A DNA stretch of 64,000 bases. Source: an uncultured Chloroflexales bacterium. Its GTDB lineage: Bacteria; Chloroflexota; Chloroflexia; Chloroflexales; Chloroflexaceae. Within the stretch, counting starts at the first letter, position 1. Each line of letters begins with the position of its first letter. Where the stretch lies: the NCBI GenBank assembly GCA_937967405.1, contig CALCJV010000007.1, forward strand, positions 1 to 64,000. The letters are read 5' to 3'. The position numbers and the translations under genes are program-made. Under the pieces are notes generated by a model. It had not been told where the DNA came from, ran no database searches, and was given only the letters and a program-made list of their open reading frames with translations. Positions 1 to 8,140 of the stretch are shown here, piece by piece.

Positions 1-881
1 CATTGGGCCGCTGCGACGGCTGCGTGCTGCATGGTCAGTTGCCCCTTGTGGATCGCCTGCCGTAGCTCCAGCGCAAGATCGGGCGGCACCGAGCCACGAT
101 GCCGCGCTCGCGTGATCTGGGTGCGCCGCTCGGCATAATCGCGCAAGGCGCGGAAGCCGGCCTGATACTTCGGCCCCAGCCAGCCGGGGTCGCTATCGAG
201 CTGATGCTCACGCAGGGGGTGGCGCAGCAACAGCGTCACGGTGCTCGGCTGCTGTGCGGCGAGGGTGAGCGCAAGCTGAACCGCTGAGATTCCCCCACCC
301 ACGACGACACATTGCCGCCATGCTTGGTGCTGCTCGCGGCGCAGTCCGGGCGTGAAGATATGATCAATCGCTGCGCCTTGGGCAATCAAGGGTGATGCCC
401 ACGCCGGAATAGCGGGGTGTTCCATGCTGCCCATTGCCAGCGCAACCTTGCGCGTCGTCAGGCTGCCGTGCGTACTCTCCACCTGCCAGCCATCGCCGTG
501 CCGCCGCAGCGCAGTGACCCGCCCCACAAGCCGGACCTGATCGAGCTGGTGGGTGGCAATAATATGATCGCAATGCTGCTGAAAGAGCGTCAAGGCCGGA
601 CGACGGTAGGGCGGGATGAAGTGCGGCGTAGGCGGGTTCCCCTGACGAGCGGCAAAGCGGCCCAAGTCTTCTGGCTCTAGCCCGATATGATGCACACCGC
701 CCGAACGGAGGTAGGCCATGCCGCAGTTGCGGGTACACTCGTGCCAGCGGGCAAGCGGGGTAGGGTACGGATCAAGCACGCGCAGGCGATGTGCGGCAAC
801 CCCGCCGCGCTGCATCAGCACCAGCGATAGATGCGTGCCGTGAATGCCCCCGCCGATAATCAGCCACTCTAACTCTGCCAT
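1..881 (-). CDS. FAD/NAD(P)-binding oxidoreductase (3' end cut by window edge)
   Basis: The reading frame starts at ATG 879-881 and runs off the left edge without a stop, giving about 293 residues. The N-terminus is a dinucleotide-binding Rossmann fold, with LIIGGGIHGTHLS at residues 7-19. A second nucleotide-binding motif, VVVGGGISAVQLAL, lies near residue 195. Two such motifs are typical of flavin monooxygenases and of the lysine/ornithine N-hydroxylase-like FAD-NAD(P) group. The substrate cannot be told. It is divergent from the Zur/Fur regulator and shares its 93-bp intergenic region, which holds two palindromic operators, so control by that regulator is likely. A role in metal or metallophore metabolism is inference only. 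Confidence 0.75.
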   Translation of the reverse strand, partial: MAELEWLIIGGGIHGTHLSLVLMQRGGVAAHRLRVLDPYPTPLARWHECTRNCGMAYLRSGGVHHIGLEPEDLGRFAARQGNPPTPHFIPPYRRPALTLFQQHCDHIIATHQLDQVRLVGRVTALRRHGDGWQVESTHGSLTTRKVALAMGSMEHPAIPAWASPLIAQGAAIDHIFTPGLRREQHQAWRQCVVVGGGISAVQLALTLAAQQPSTVTLLLRHPLREHQLDSDPGWLGPKYQAGFRALRDYAERRTQITRARHRGSVPPDLALELRQAIHKGQLTMQHAAVAAAQ

Positions 882-899
882 ATGCTGTCACTTTCTTAT

Positions 900-914
900 T
901 GACACATTGTATCA
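900..914. promoter_or_regulatory. Zur/Fur-type operator 1
   Basis: TGACACATTGTATCA differs at one base from a perfect 7-1-7 palindrome and matches the second box 24 bp further on. It overlaps a TTGACA hexamer at 899-904 that could be a -35 element. Position between the divergent oxidoreductase and Fur-family gene suggests repression of both. Confidence 0.7.
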
Positions 915-923
915 ATTCAAACG

Positions 924-938
924 TGATACAATGTATCA
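924..938. promoter_or_regulatory. Zur/Fur-type operator 2
   Basis: TGATACAATGTATCA is a perfect 7-1-7 inverted repeat (TGATACA-A-TGTATCA), the shape expected of a Fur-superfamily dimer site. It lies 36 bp before the regulator start codon. The start-to-start distance to operator 1 is 24 bp, slightly over two helical turns, so two dimers could bind on nearly the same face. Confidence 0.75.
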
Positions 939-974
939 GGAACAAGCGGCATTGTCAAGAACAGGGCACGCGAG

Positions 975-1493
975 ATGGCAGAACAGACACAAGCAGCAGA
1001 CGCGGCATGGCGCGAACGGGTTGCCCGTGCGTTGGCCGAAAGCGGGCAGCGGCGCACGGTACCGCGCCAAGCGATTCTGGATTGGATAGCGGCGGCGGGC
1101 GCACCCTTCAGTGCCGAGCAGGTGGTGGTGGCACTGGAACAGCAGCAGGGCATCAGTAGCCGCTCGACGATTTACCGCTTGATTGATTGGCTCGTGGCGC
1201 AGGGCTGGCTGACCCGCATCTACAACACGGATGAGCTGCATACCTACGTGCGAACTCAGCCGGGCCACCACCATATGGCCGTGTGTACGCAGTGTGGCGC
1301 GACGCAGGTGATTAGCGATTGTGCGATTGAGGCAAGTATTCAGCCCGTCCTCGCCGCTGCCAATTTCGAGGTACACGGGCACATGCTGGAGCTATACGGG
1401 CTATGTGGGCAGTGCCGCGCTGTGCTTGCGCGTGATTCGCAACAGCGCGGCAGTGGGTCCATGCAGCCAGAAGGGGCTAGCCAACAACCGTAA
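975..1493 (+). CDS. zur: Fur-family metal regulator, probably Zur
   Basis: This 172-aa protein has a winged-helix N-terminal half, with RRTVPRQAILDWI near residue 27 and the recognition-helix region SRSTIYRLIDWLV near residue 61. The C-terminal metal-binding half carries HHHMAVCTQCG near residue 98 and a second pair, CGQC, near residue 143, forming the structural Cys4 zinc site. The family includes Fur, Zur, Mur and PerR. Zur is preferred because the adjacent gene encodes a histidine-rich zinc-binding-type protein, but that is inference. The start at ATG 975 follows a weak purine stretch. Two palindromes just upstream suggest autoregulation. The 3' end overlaps the opposite-strand histidine-rich gene by 17 bp. 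Confidence 0.85.
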   Translation: MAEQTQAADAAWRERVARALAESGQRRTVPRQAILDWIAAAGAPFSAEQVVVALEQQQGISSRSTIYRLIDWLVAQGWLTRIYNTDELHTYVRTQPGHHHMAVCTQCGATQVISDCAIEASIQPVLAAANFEVHGHMLELYGLCGQCRAVLARDSQQRGSGSMQPEGASQQP

Positions 1494-1803
1494 CTGGCCC
1501 GTGATCGTCGCAGTGATCGCCGTGCGGGTGGTGTAGGCGACCCTCCACGAGATAATCGTAGTGATCGCCGTGCGGCACACGCTCGTGTCCGCAGCCATCA
1601 TGCCCACACTGGCATGCAATTGGCTTGCATGCGGTCGGGTTAGTGTCGCTCACGGCAATGACGTGCTCATCGTAGTGCTCCTCGTGGGCATGGTGCAGAT
1701 GTCCATCGTGCAGGTAATCTACGTGCCCGTCATGCTCAATGCGTGTGTGGCCACAGTGCGGGCTGTGGCGATGGGTGTGGTTGGGGTGGGTGGTGCAGTT
1801 CAT
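1477..1803 (-). CDS. histidine-rich metal-binding protein
   Basis: This 108-aa protein has 24 histidines and 7 cysteines and no signal peptide or membrane segment. A motif of about 24 residues occurs twice: residues about 24-47 contain DYLHDGHLHHAHEEH, and residues about 80-104 contain DYLVEGRLHHPHGDH, with a cysteine-rich linker (CQCGHDGCGH) between them. This is the signature of a soluble zinc or nickel store or chaperone. No catalytic function is visible. The start ATG follows an AAAGGA ribosome site at good spacing. The 3' end overlaps the zur 3' end by 17 bp in convergent orientation. Two degenerate Zur-like boxes lie 170-220 bp upstream. Confidence 0.8.
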   Translation of the reverse strand: MNCTTHPNHTHRHSPHCGHTRIEHDGHVDYLHDGHLHHAHEEHYDEHVIAVSDTNPTACKPIACQCGHDGCGHERVPHGDHYDYLVEGRLHHPHGDHCDDHGPVTVVG

Positions 1804-1974
1804 TTAGGCTATCCTTTCTTGTGTAGTTATATTGCTGTGCTGCGGCAACCATGCGCCGCGCTTGTTCTTGCCCATCAGCATAGCAAATTCCCCTCCGCTG
1901 TGCAACCGTAAACAATTGACACAGGCTGTGTGTATTGGTGACCCCCATAACCATAATCGCACTTACACTGTAGA

Positions 1975-1989
1975 TGACATACGGTATCA
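1975..1989. promoter_or_regulatory. degenerate Zur-like box A
   Basis: TGACATACGGTATCA matches the perfect box at 924-938 with its last half-site (GTATCA) and at about 11 of 15 positions. It lies upstream of the histidine-rich gene. The match is partial, so this is a candidate only. Confidence 0.35.
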
Positions 1990-2010
1990 TTATAAGGGCA
2001 CAAATGAAGA

Positions 2011-2025
2011 TGATACGCTGTCGCA
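2011..2025. promoter_or_regulatory. degenerate Zur-like box B
   Basis: TGATACGCTGTCGCA retains the first half-site TGATAC and matches the perfect box at about 11 of 15 positions. It lies 36 bp from box A. Candidate only. Confidence 0.3.
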
Positions 2026-2108
2026 ATTGCGATGCTCGGTGGCGGTGAGGCAAGCGCGGCGTTGCTGCGCTGAAGGTCAGGTGGGGTCGGCATAGCAAAA
2101 ACTGATAT

Positions 2109-2121
2109 GGTATACTATACC
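2109..2121. promoter_or_regulatory. 13-bp palindrome before sensor kinase
   Basis: GGTATACTATACC is a perfect 6-1-6 inverted repeat containing the -10-like hexamer TATACT. It lies about 100 bp before the kinase start. It may be an operator overlapping a promoter. Confidence 0.4.
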
Positions 2122-2221
2122 AACAACGTCTGGTAGCGTGGCAATCGGTGCACTTCGGATACCGTGCTTGCTGCTACCGATCATACAAATTCCAGAAGAG
2201 CCACGCTTCAAAGAGGTACCT

Positions 2222-3850
2222 ATGTCTCCTGTTATGCTTGAACAAAGTGAGCTTGCAACCCTCAGTCAGCTCCTCGCCGCGGGCGGCTATCACGATGTCT
2301 CCGCTCTATTGCGCTCCTCACTCGAACGGCTGGTCACGCTGTGGCCCGCGCAGGCTGGGGCATTGCTCTATATTGCGCCGGATGGGACTGCTGTGCGCCT
2401 TGAACATGGCCTGCTCAGTGGCGAGGCAACCACCTTGATTGGCCAAGCCCGCAGCGGGTTTGTGCGGCGTGACGAAAGCGGTGAACCAACGATTGGCTCC
2501 TACTCATTGGAGAACGGCTTGAGCCTGATCGAGCTGCCGCTCCAGAGTGCATCGCAAGGGGTTGGCTTGCTGCATCTCGTGGTGGCTGCGGGGGGCACTG
2601 AGAAAACTACCCCGACGATTCGCTTGGATGAGGAGATGCTGCTGTTGCTGGTGCGGGCCATCGGCGGGGAAGCGGACAAGATGGTGCGCGTGCAACACGC
2701 CGAAGCTGAGCTGCGCGAACTCCGCACGCTGCTCGAAACTGGGCAGTCATTAGTGAGCAATCTTGATCTGCCCAGCCTGCTGAATGAGATTCGTCAGCGG
2801 TCTGCTGAGACGCTGTCCGCCGAGCATTGTCTGGTCTACCTGCTTGACCGCGAGCGCAATGAGCTGGTGGTTGAGCAGGCGAGTCAGGGGCGCACATTGC
2901 GGCTGCCCGCTGATCGCGGTATTGCGGGCTGGGTGGTGACGCACGGGCTAGCCCAGATTGTCAATGCAGTGGAGCAAGACCCACGCTGGCCGGAGAGTGT
3001 GCTGGATGCAAGCCTCCGCATCACTAGCCTTGTGATTGTGCCGATCCGGGCCCGCGAACGCCTGATCGGGGTGGTGCAGGTGATGAACCGCCGCGATGGG
3101 CGCGGCTTCGATGAGCGCGATGTGATGCTGCTCTCGCTATTGGCGGCGCAGGCCGGCGTGGCGATTGAGAATGCCCGCCGCTACCGGATGCTGCAACATG
3201 AGCGCGATTTGCTGCTGACCCAAGAAGAACACGTCCGCAATGCGATTGCCCGCGATCTGCACGATGGCCCGACGCAACGCCTGACGGCGGTCAAGATGAA
3301 CATTGAGTTCATCAAGAAGCTGCTGGTGGCCATGCCTGAACGAGTACCCGCCGAGCTGGATACGTTGGAAGACCTTGTCTCGCGCACGATCACTGATCTG
3401 CGGACCTTCCTGTTTGAACAACGCCCGCTGGGGCTAGAGACGCAAGGCTTGCTGCTCACCTTGCAGCAATACGTCGAACGTTGGCACGACCCGACTGGCC
3501 AAGCGATCCGCCTGCGCCTTGAAGCTCCGGCAAGTATTCCGCGCCTTGCGCCCGATGTGGAAGCAACGACGTTTGTGATTATCCAAGAAGCTGTGAACAA
3601 TGCTCGCAAGCATGCCCAAACGCCTGAAATCATTATCTATATCTACGTTGAAGAAGGCTTCTTGATTACGAGCGTGCGGGATCGTGGTAAAGGCTTTGAT
3701 ATGAATAAAGTCGAGGCATCGTATCTCGAACGGGGCAATTTCGGTATGCTCAGCATGCGTGAGCGGGCTCGCATGATGAATGCCGAACTGCGGATTCGCT
3801 CGGAGCTAGGAGCGGGCACCATTGTTGAGCTGCGGATTCCGCTGGCTTAG
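2222..3850 (+). CDS. GAF-domain sensor histidine kinase, NarX/DesK type
   Basis: This 542-aa protein has no clear membrane segment. Its middle section (about residues 180-325) is a GAF sensor domain. The HisKA_3 phosphoacceptor motif ARDLHDGPTQR follows, with the phosphorylated histidine at about residue 347. A HATPase_c domain closes the protein, with the N-box EAVNNARKHA and the G-box RDRGKGF. This class normally partners NarL-type response regulators, but none is adjacent, so it is an orphan kinase here. ATG 2222 was chosen because AAAGAGGT lies just upstream; an in-frame GTG at 2138 lacks such a site. The ligand sensed by the GAF domain is unknown. Confidence 0.85.
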   Translation: MSPVMLEQSELATLSQLLAAGGYHDVSALLRSSLERLVTLWPAQAGALLYIAPDGTAVRLEHGLLSGEATTLIGQARSGFVRRDESGEPTIGSYSLENGLSLIELPLQSASQGVGLLHLVVAAGGTEKTTPTIRLDEEMLLLLVRAIGGEADKMVRVQHAEAELRELRTLLETGQSLVSNLDLPSLLNEIRQRSAETLSAEHCLVYLLDRERNELVVEQASQGRTLRLPADRGIAGWVVTHGLAQIVNAVEQDPRWPESVLDASLRITSLVIVPIRARERLIGVVQVMNRRDGRGFDERDVMLLSLLAAQAGVAIENARRYRMLQHERDLLLTQEEHVRNAIARDLHDGPTQRLTAVKMNIEFIKKLLVAMPERVPAELDTLEDLVSRTITDLRTFLFEQRPLGLETQGLLLTLQQYVERWHDPTGQAIRLRLEAPASIPRLAPDVEATTFVIIQEAVNNARKHAQTPEIIIYIYVEEGFLITSVRDRGKGFDMNKVEASYLERGNFGMLSMRERARMMNAELRIRSELGAGTIVELRIPLA

Positions 3851-3913
3851 TTCCGAGCAGAGCAACGCGCAGCGACTATAAACCGCCACGCCAGAGCGTG
3901 TGAAGGAGGAGCT

Positions 3914-5929
3914 ATGCTGGAAGTGCCGCAGCCTAATCACCACGACGGTCGGGAGCCAATTGATCTGTTGCTGATAGATGGAACGGTGGTCACGATGGAT
4001 GCCACCTACCAGATTCTCCACGCTGGTGCGGTCGCAGTGCATCAAGGTGCGATTGTGGCGATTGGCGAGCGGGCCAAACTGCTGGCCCGCTATACTGCGA
4101 CAGAGGTGCTGGACTGTAGCGGTTGTGCCGTCTTGCCGGGCTTGATCAATGGGCACGCGCACGTCCCGATGAGCCTGCTGCGCGGTATGGTTGCCGATTA
4201 TCAGCAGCTGGATGTGTGGCTACTCGGCTACATGTTTCCCGTCGAGAGCCAATTTGTCACGCCCGAATTTAGCCATGTGGGGGCGTTGCTCTCGTGTGCC
4301 GAGATGTTGCGCGGCGGCACGACTACGTTTGTGGATATGTACTACTTTGAAGAAGAGGTTGCCCGCGCTGCGGATATTGCCGGCATGCGGGCGATCTGTG
4401 GGCAGACGGTGCTGCGGATGCCAGCCCCCGATGCACCCGCGTATGATGATGGGCTGGAGCGGGCGCGGGCCTTCATTGAGGCGTGGCGCGGCCACCCGCG
4501 TATCACGCCTACAATTGCCCCCCACGCGCCCTACACCTGCACGGATCAGATTTACATCGAGGCGGCTGCACTGTGTGCCCACTTTAATGTGCCTCTGATT
4601 ACGCACCTGTCGGAGACGGCCCGCGAGGTGCAGGAGAGCCGCACCCTCAACGCGGCGACCCCGATTGGCTATGCCCACCGAGTTGGAGCCTTCAATGTCC
4701 CTTGTATCGCGGCCCACTGCGTCCATGCCACTGAGGATGATCTGCTCTTGATGCGGGCGCATGGTGTAGGGGTAGTTCCGTGTCCAAGCAGCAACCTGAA
4801 GCTCGCCAGTGGGATTGCTCCGTATCAACGGATGCTCGATGTCGGGGTTCACACAGGCTTGGGCACCGATGGGCCGGCAAGTAACGATGATCAGGATATG
4901 TTCACCGAAATCCACCTCGCGGCGATGCTGCCTAAAGGCTTGACCGGCGACCCGACGGTGATGCCAGCGCGGGATGCCCTGTCGCTAGCGACCAATCGTG
5001 GGGCAGCGGCCATCCATATGGCCCATCTGATCGGCTCGCTTGAAGTCGGCAAACGCGCCGACATCATTGTTGTGCAGCTCGATACCCTGCACGGTGCGCC
5101 GCGCTATACCTACAGCCCCGAAACAATCTACTCGCAACTTGTCTACAGTACCCGTTCGGCGGATGTCCGCGATGTGTTTGTGGATGGAGTTCGCCTGCTG
5201 CGCGATCACGAACTGCTCACGCTCGAGGTGGCTGAGATTATGCACCGTGCCCAGCAGATTGCCGATCAGATTAACGTCTTTCTGGCGGGGCGTGAGGAGA
5301 ATCTGCTGGACAAGATTCTGGCGATTGGTGGCGTGCGCCAAGCCGAGATTTTCGAAATCCAAGTCAAAGCACGGATTTGCGAAGCCGATATTGCTCGAAT
5401 CGAGGCTGGTTTGCACGCACCGGAGATCAGCATCACTAAAGCGAGTGAGCGGATGCAGTACGATACCTACTTTTTGTTTCACAAGCGTGAACGTGGGCGC
5501 ATCCGTATCCGCGAAGATCGCCGCCTCGATCCCGGCGCACGGCTCGACTCGAAGTATACGATCACCTTGATGGAAAATGGCAGCTTGGGCGATTATCCCT
5601 TTGCCATCCTGCTCTCGCGGGCCCGCTACACTGCTCCGGCCGATCACTCCACCCGCTTTTACCGCGAATACTTTCACCCTGATCAAGAGATCGAGATCGA
5701 GAAGCATCGTCGGCGGTGGCGCATCCTTTACCACAACAAAGACTTCGCGGTGAATATTGATCGGCTGATCGGGCACGCCCAACCGGGGCCGTTCCTCGAA
5801 ATCAAGAGCCGCACATGGGGTCGCCGTGATGCTGATGAACGGGCCGCGTTGATCGGCACGCTGTTGCAGCAGTGGGGCATAGCTACCGATAATTTGGTGA
5901 AGCAGGAATACATTGAGCTGGAGCGATAG
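3914..5929 (+). CDS. amidohydrolase (MtaD/SsnA-like) fused to C-terminal CYTH domain
   Basis: This is a single uninterrupted 671-aa frame with a strong GGAGGAG ribosome site. Residues about 15-440 form an ATZ/TRZ-type amidohydrolase. They carry GLINGHAHVPMSLLRG (metal histidines 81 and 83), HLSET, AAHCVH and GTDGPASN, which together supply the metal ligands of 5-methylthioadenosine/S-adenosylhomocysteine deaminases and chlorohydrolases. Residues about 477-671 resemble the CYTH superfamily (class IV adenylate cyclase, thiamine triphosphatase). They show an N-terminal E-x-Q-x-K in place of E-x-E-x-K, an RIRIRED strand, EIEIEKHRRRWRIL, and a closing FLEIKSR and KQEYIEL. CYTH enzymes bind triphosphates through a tunnel of Lys/Arg/Glu residues. 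The gene sits 2 bp before coaE. The substrate of either half is not known. Confidence 0.8.
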   Translation: MLEVPQPNHHDGREPIDLLLIDGTVVTMDATYQILHAGAVAVHQGAIVAIGERAKLLARYTATEVLDCSGCAVLPGLINGHAHVPMSLLRGMVADYQQLDVWLLGYMFPVESQFVTPEFSHVGALLSCAEMLRGGTTTFVDMYYFEEEVARAADIAGMRAICGQTVLRMPAPDAPAYDDGLERARAFIEAWRGHPRITPTIAPHAPYTCTDQIYIEAAALCAHFNVPLITHLSETAREVQESRTLNAATPIGYAHRVGAFNVPCIAAHCVHATEDDLLLMRAHGVGVVPCPSSNLKLASGIAPYQRMLDVGVHTGLGTDGPASNDDQDMFTEIHLAAMLPKGLTGDPTVMPARDALSLATNRGAAAIHMAHLIGSLEVGKRADIIVVQLDTLHGAPRYTYSPETIYSQLVYSTRSADVRDVFVDGVRLLRDHELLTLEVAEIMHRAQQIADQINVFLAGREENLLDKILAIGGVRQAEIFEIQVKARICEADIARIEAGLHAPEISITKASERMQYDTYFLFHKRERGRIRIREDRRLDPGARLDSKYTITLMENGSLGDYPFAILLSRARYTAPADHSTRFYREYFHPDQEIEIEKHRRRWRILYHNKDFAVNIDRLIGHAQPGPFLEIKSRTWGRRDADERAALIGTLLQQWGIATDNLVKQEYIELER

Positions 5930-5931
5930 CC

Positions 5932-6615
5932 ATGCGAGATCGGTGCCCACCCGCACTGCCAGAGCTGTACCTGATTGGCTTGACCGGCAATATTGCCTGC
6001 GGCAAAAGCACGGTGGTGCAGATGTTGCAGGCATTGGGGGCGTATACGCTCGATGCCGATGCGATCACGCACCAACTCCAAGCCCCGCAGCAGCCGGTCT
6101 ATGAGCAGATTGTAGCTGAGTTCGGGGTAGGTATTCTTGCTGCACCTGATGCGGACGGCAACCGCCCGCTGGATCGGAAGGCACTGGCCGCGATGGTGTT
6201 CAGCGATCCGGTGCAGCTCAAACGGCTGGAGGCGATTGTACATCCGGCCGTGCATCGGGCGATCTGGGCGTGGCTGGCACAGGTGCAGCAGCAGATCACG
6301 GAGGCGCAGATGCTGCCGAGCCAAATGCCGGTTGCGGTGATTGACGCGGTGAAGCTGATTGAGAGTGGCTGGAAGCAGCATGTACAGGCTGTGTGGGTGG
6401 TGACGTGTACGCCCCAGCAGCAGCTTGAACGGCTGATCCAGAACCGCGCTATGCCGGTGGCCGAAGCGCACCAGCGGATTGCTGCCCAGCCGCCCCAAGC
6501 CGAGCGCATAGCCTACGCTGATGTGGTGATTGACAATAGCCAGAGCCTTGAGCAGACGCGCCAGCAGGTGCAGGCGGCATGGCACGCGATCCAGCAGAAA
6601 GTAGCCCGCCCATGA
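5932..6615 (+). CDS. coaE: dephospho-CoA kinase
   Basis: CoaE phosphorylates the 3'-hydroxyl of dephospho-CoA in the last step of coenzyme A synthesis. The 227-aa protein has the P-loop GLTGNIACGKST near residue 21, then LDADAITHQL and the CoA-domain region with FSDPVQLKRLEAIVHPAVH, all typical of the family. Length is near the usual 200-230 residues. It starts 2 bp after the amidohydrolase-CYTH stop and overlaps the next gene by 4 bp (ATGA), so the three genes are probably cotranscribed. The first ten residues before ELYLIGLTG may be an extension of the usual start. Confidence 0.93.
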   Translation: MRDRCPPALPELYLIGLTGNIACGKSTVVQMLQALGAYTLDADAITHQLQAPQQPVYEQIVAEFGVGILAAPDADGNRPLDRKALAAMVFSDPVQLKRLEAIVHPAVHRAIWAWLAQVQQQITEAQMLPSQMPVAVIDAVKLIESGWKQHVQAVWVVTCTPQQQLERLIQNRAMPVAEAHQRIAAQPPQAERIAYADVVIDNSQSLEQTRQQVQAAWHAIQQKVARP

Positions 6616-7985
6616 GCCGTACAGATCGCTTGAATCTGCGCCCCGATTTCAATTCCGCTGAGGCATTGCTGGCTGATCTGGAGTGGCTGTGTAGTTTGCC
6701 TTCCACCACCGGCCAGCCCGATCAGCTGCATGCGGCGGCGCGGGCGATTAGCGATTGGCTCTGGCGGCTTGGCTTCAGCGTGCAGAGTGTGCCCACGCCG
6801 ACGGCCCCGATCCTGATTGCGGTGCGCGAAGGCCGTAGCCCGCAACGGGTGTTGCTCTACCACCACTACGATGTAACCCCGCCGGGTTCGTGGCGGGCGT
6901 GGCCCCACAGTCCGTTTGAGCTAGCCGAGCGCGAAGGGGCGATCTATGGGCGCGGGGTGGCGCACGGCAAAGGCGCACTCGCCGCGCAGCTGCACGCGCT
7001 GCAAGCTCTGATCCGCAGCGAGCAAGAACTGCCCGTAGGGGTAGTGTTGGTGCTTGAGGGCAGTGCTATGCAGGGTAGCCCCGCCCTCGCTGAAACGCTG
7101 GCAGCCCACGCTGAGCTGGTGCAAGCGGAGTTGTGCCTCAGCACGGCCGGCGAACGCGATGGGCGTGGACTGCCCTTTTGTTATGTGGGCAGCAAGGGGC
7201 TGTTGCAAGTTGCGTTGCAGGTGCAAGGGGCAGCTCTCCCGCTTGAACCGGGCCTCGCGGCGAGTGTGGCCAATCCCGTCTGGCGGCTCATCTGGGCCTT
7301 GAACAACATCAAAGGTGATGATGAGGATATTCGTATCGAAGGTTTCTATGATGCGATTGCGGGACCGCGCCACATTGATCGCAATATGTTGCGCGTGGCA
7401 ACGGTGAATGAGGCGGCGCGGCGGGCGGCGTGGCAGATTGACGATTTCCTCTTTCACATGCGCGGAAGTGCGCTGATTCGTTCGCAAACAACGCTCCCAA
7501 CCTGTAACGTGAGTGCGTTTGTGGTTGAGTCGGGCAGTGTCGGCGCGTCTATCCCGACCGGTGCATCGGCGCGGCTCGATCTGCAACTAGTTCCCAATCA
7601 GACCCCTGAGCTAGTGTTTGCCCAGATTCAGAAGCATCTGCATGCAAAAGACCTGAGTGATGTGCGGCTCACGCAGCTACCGGGAGCCTATGATCCAATT
7701 GTAAGTGATCCGGCACACCCCCTGATCCAGCAGATGCTGGCGGCGGGTGAACAGCTCTACCATGCTCCGCTGGCCGTCTTGCCATTTGGGCCCTTCGCGC
7801 AGCCACTGGCCCTGTTTGGCCGCCTGCTCAATGCGCCTGTTGTAGCGATTGCCTTAGCGCGGGAGGACAGCGCGATCTATGCCGCCAATGAACATATCCC
7901 GATTGCCGATCTGCTCAATCATAGCCGTCTCTTAGCCGATTTTCTGCTGCTGTGTGAGCGGGCAACTGCATCAGTTGCCGCGTGA
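6612..7985 (+). CDS. M20-family peptidase homologue, probably inactive
   Basis: The fold follows M20 dipeptidases from end to end over 457 residues: HHYDV at 84-88, a GRG-x5-G segment at 113-121, EGSAM at 149-153 and a C-terminal NEH at 426-428. The active site is eroded. The bridging aspartate of the usual GRG-x-x-D motif is His118; the EGEEE motif that supplies the general base and a metal ligand reads EGSAM; the aspartate ligand of the following strand is replaced in the segment STA (177-179); and the C-terminal ligand histidine is Tyr423. Only the first histidine region is intact. The start ATG 6612 overlaps the coaE stop by 4 bp, so translation is coupled. Its role may be binding or scaffolding rather than hydrolysis. 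Confidence 0.75.
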   Translation: MSRTDRLNLRPDFNSAEALLADLEWLCSLPSTTGQPDQLHAAARAISDWLWRLGFSVQSVPTPTAPILIAVREGRSPQRVLLYHHYDVTPPGSWRAWPHSPFELAEREGAIYGRGVAHGKGALAAQLHALQALIRSEQELPVGVVLVLEGSAMQGSPALAETLAAHAELVQAELCLSTAGERDGRGLPFCYVGSKGLLQVALQVQGAALPLEPGLAASVANPVWRLIWALNNIKGDDEDIRIEGFYDAIAGPRHIDRNMLRVATVNEAARRAAWQIDDFLFHMRGSALIRSQTTLPTCNVSAFVVESGSVGASIPTGASARLDLQLVPNQTPELVFAQIQKHLHAKDLSDVRLTQLPGAYDPIVSDPAHPLIQQMLAAGEQLYHAPLAVLPFGPFAQPLALFGRLLNAPVVAIALAREDSAIYAANEHIPIADLLNHSRLLADFLLLCERATASVAA

Positions 7986-7998
7986 AGGAAACTGATGC

Positions 7999-8027
7999 TT
8001 GCAAGGATACCCCGCTCAGCGTATAAT
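7999..8027 (+). promoter_or_regulatory. promoter upstream of hpf
   Basis: TTGCAA at 7999-8004 and a consensus TATAAT at 8022-8027 are separated by 17 bp. Transcription would start near 8034, giving a leader of about 225 nt before hpf. Confidence 0.6.
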
Positions 8028-8140
8028 AAGCACAAAACACAGAGTCTTCCCAACGCAGGTGTTGGGTGCGAAAGGGGCGTATCATGTGCGCTACACCCTG
8101 TAACAATACCAGCCACACGACTGACGTGAAAGGATAGCAA

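Larger units (their letters stand above)
1804..2221. other. divergent intergenic region
   Basis: This 418-bp gap separates the histidine-rich gene (leftward) from the sensor kinase (rightward). I see no convincing gene in it. It holds two degenerate Zur-like boxes and a 13-bp perfect palindrome, listed separately, so it is probably a two-way promoter region. Confidence 0.6.

Noticed and set aside
1736-2098. Open frame of about 120 codons on the minus strand upstream of the histidine-rich gene
   Set aside because: It overlaps the real gene in another frame, has no ribosome site and covers the operator-rich promoter region.
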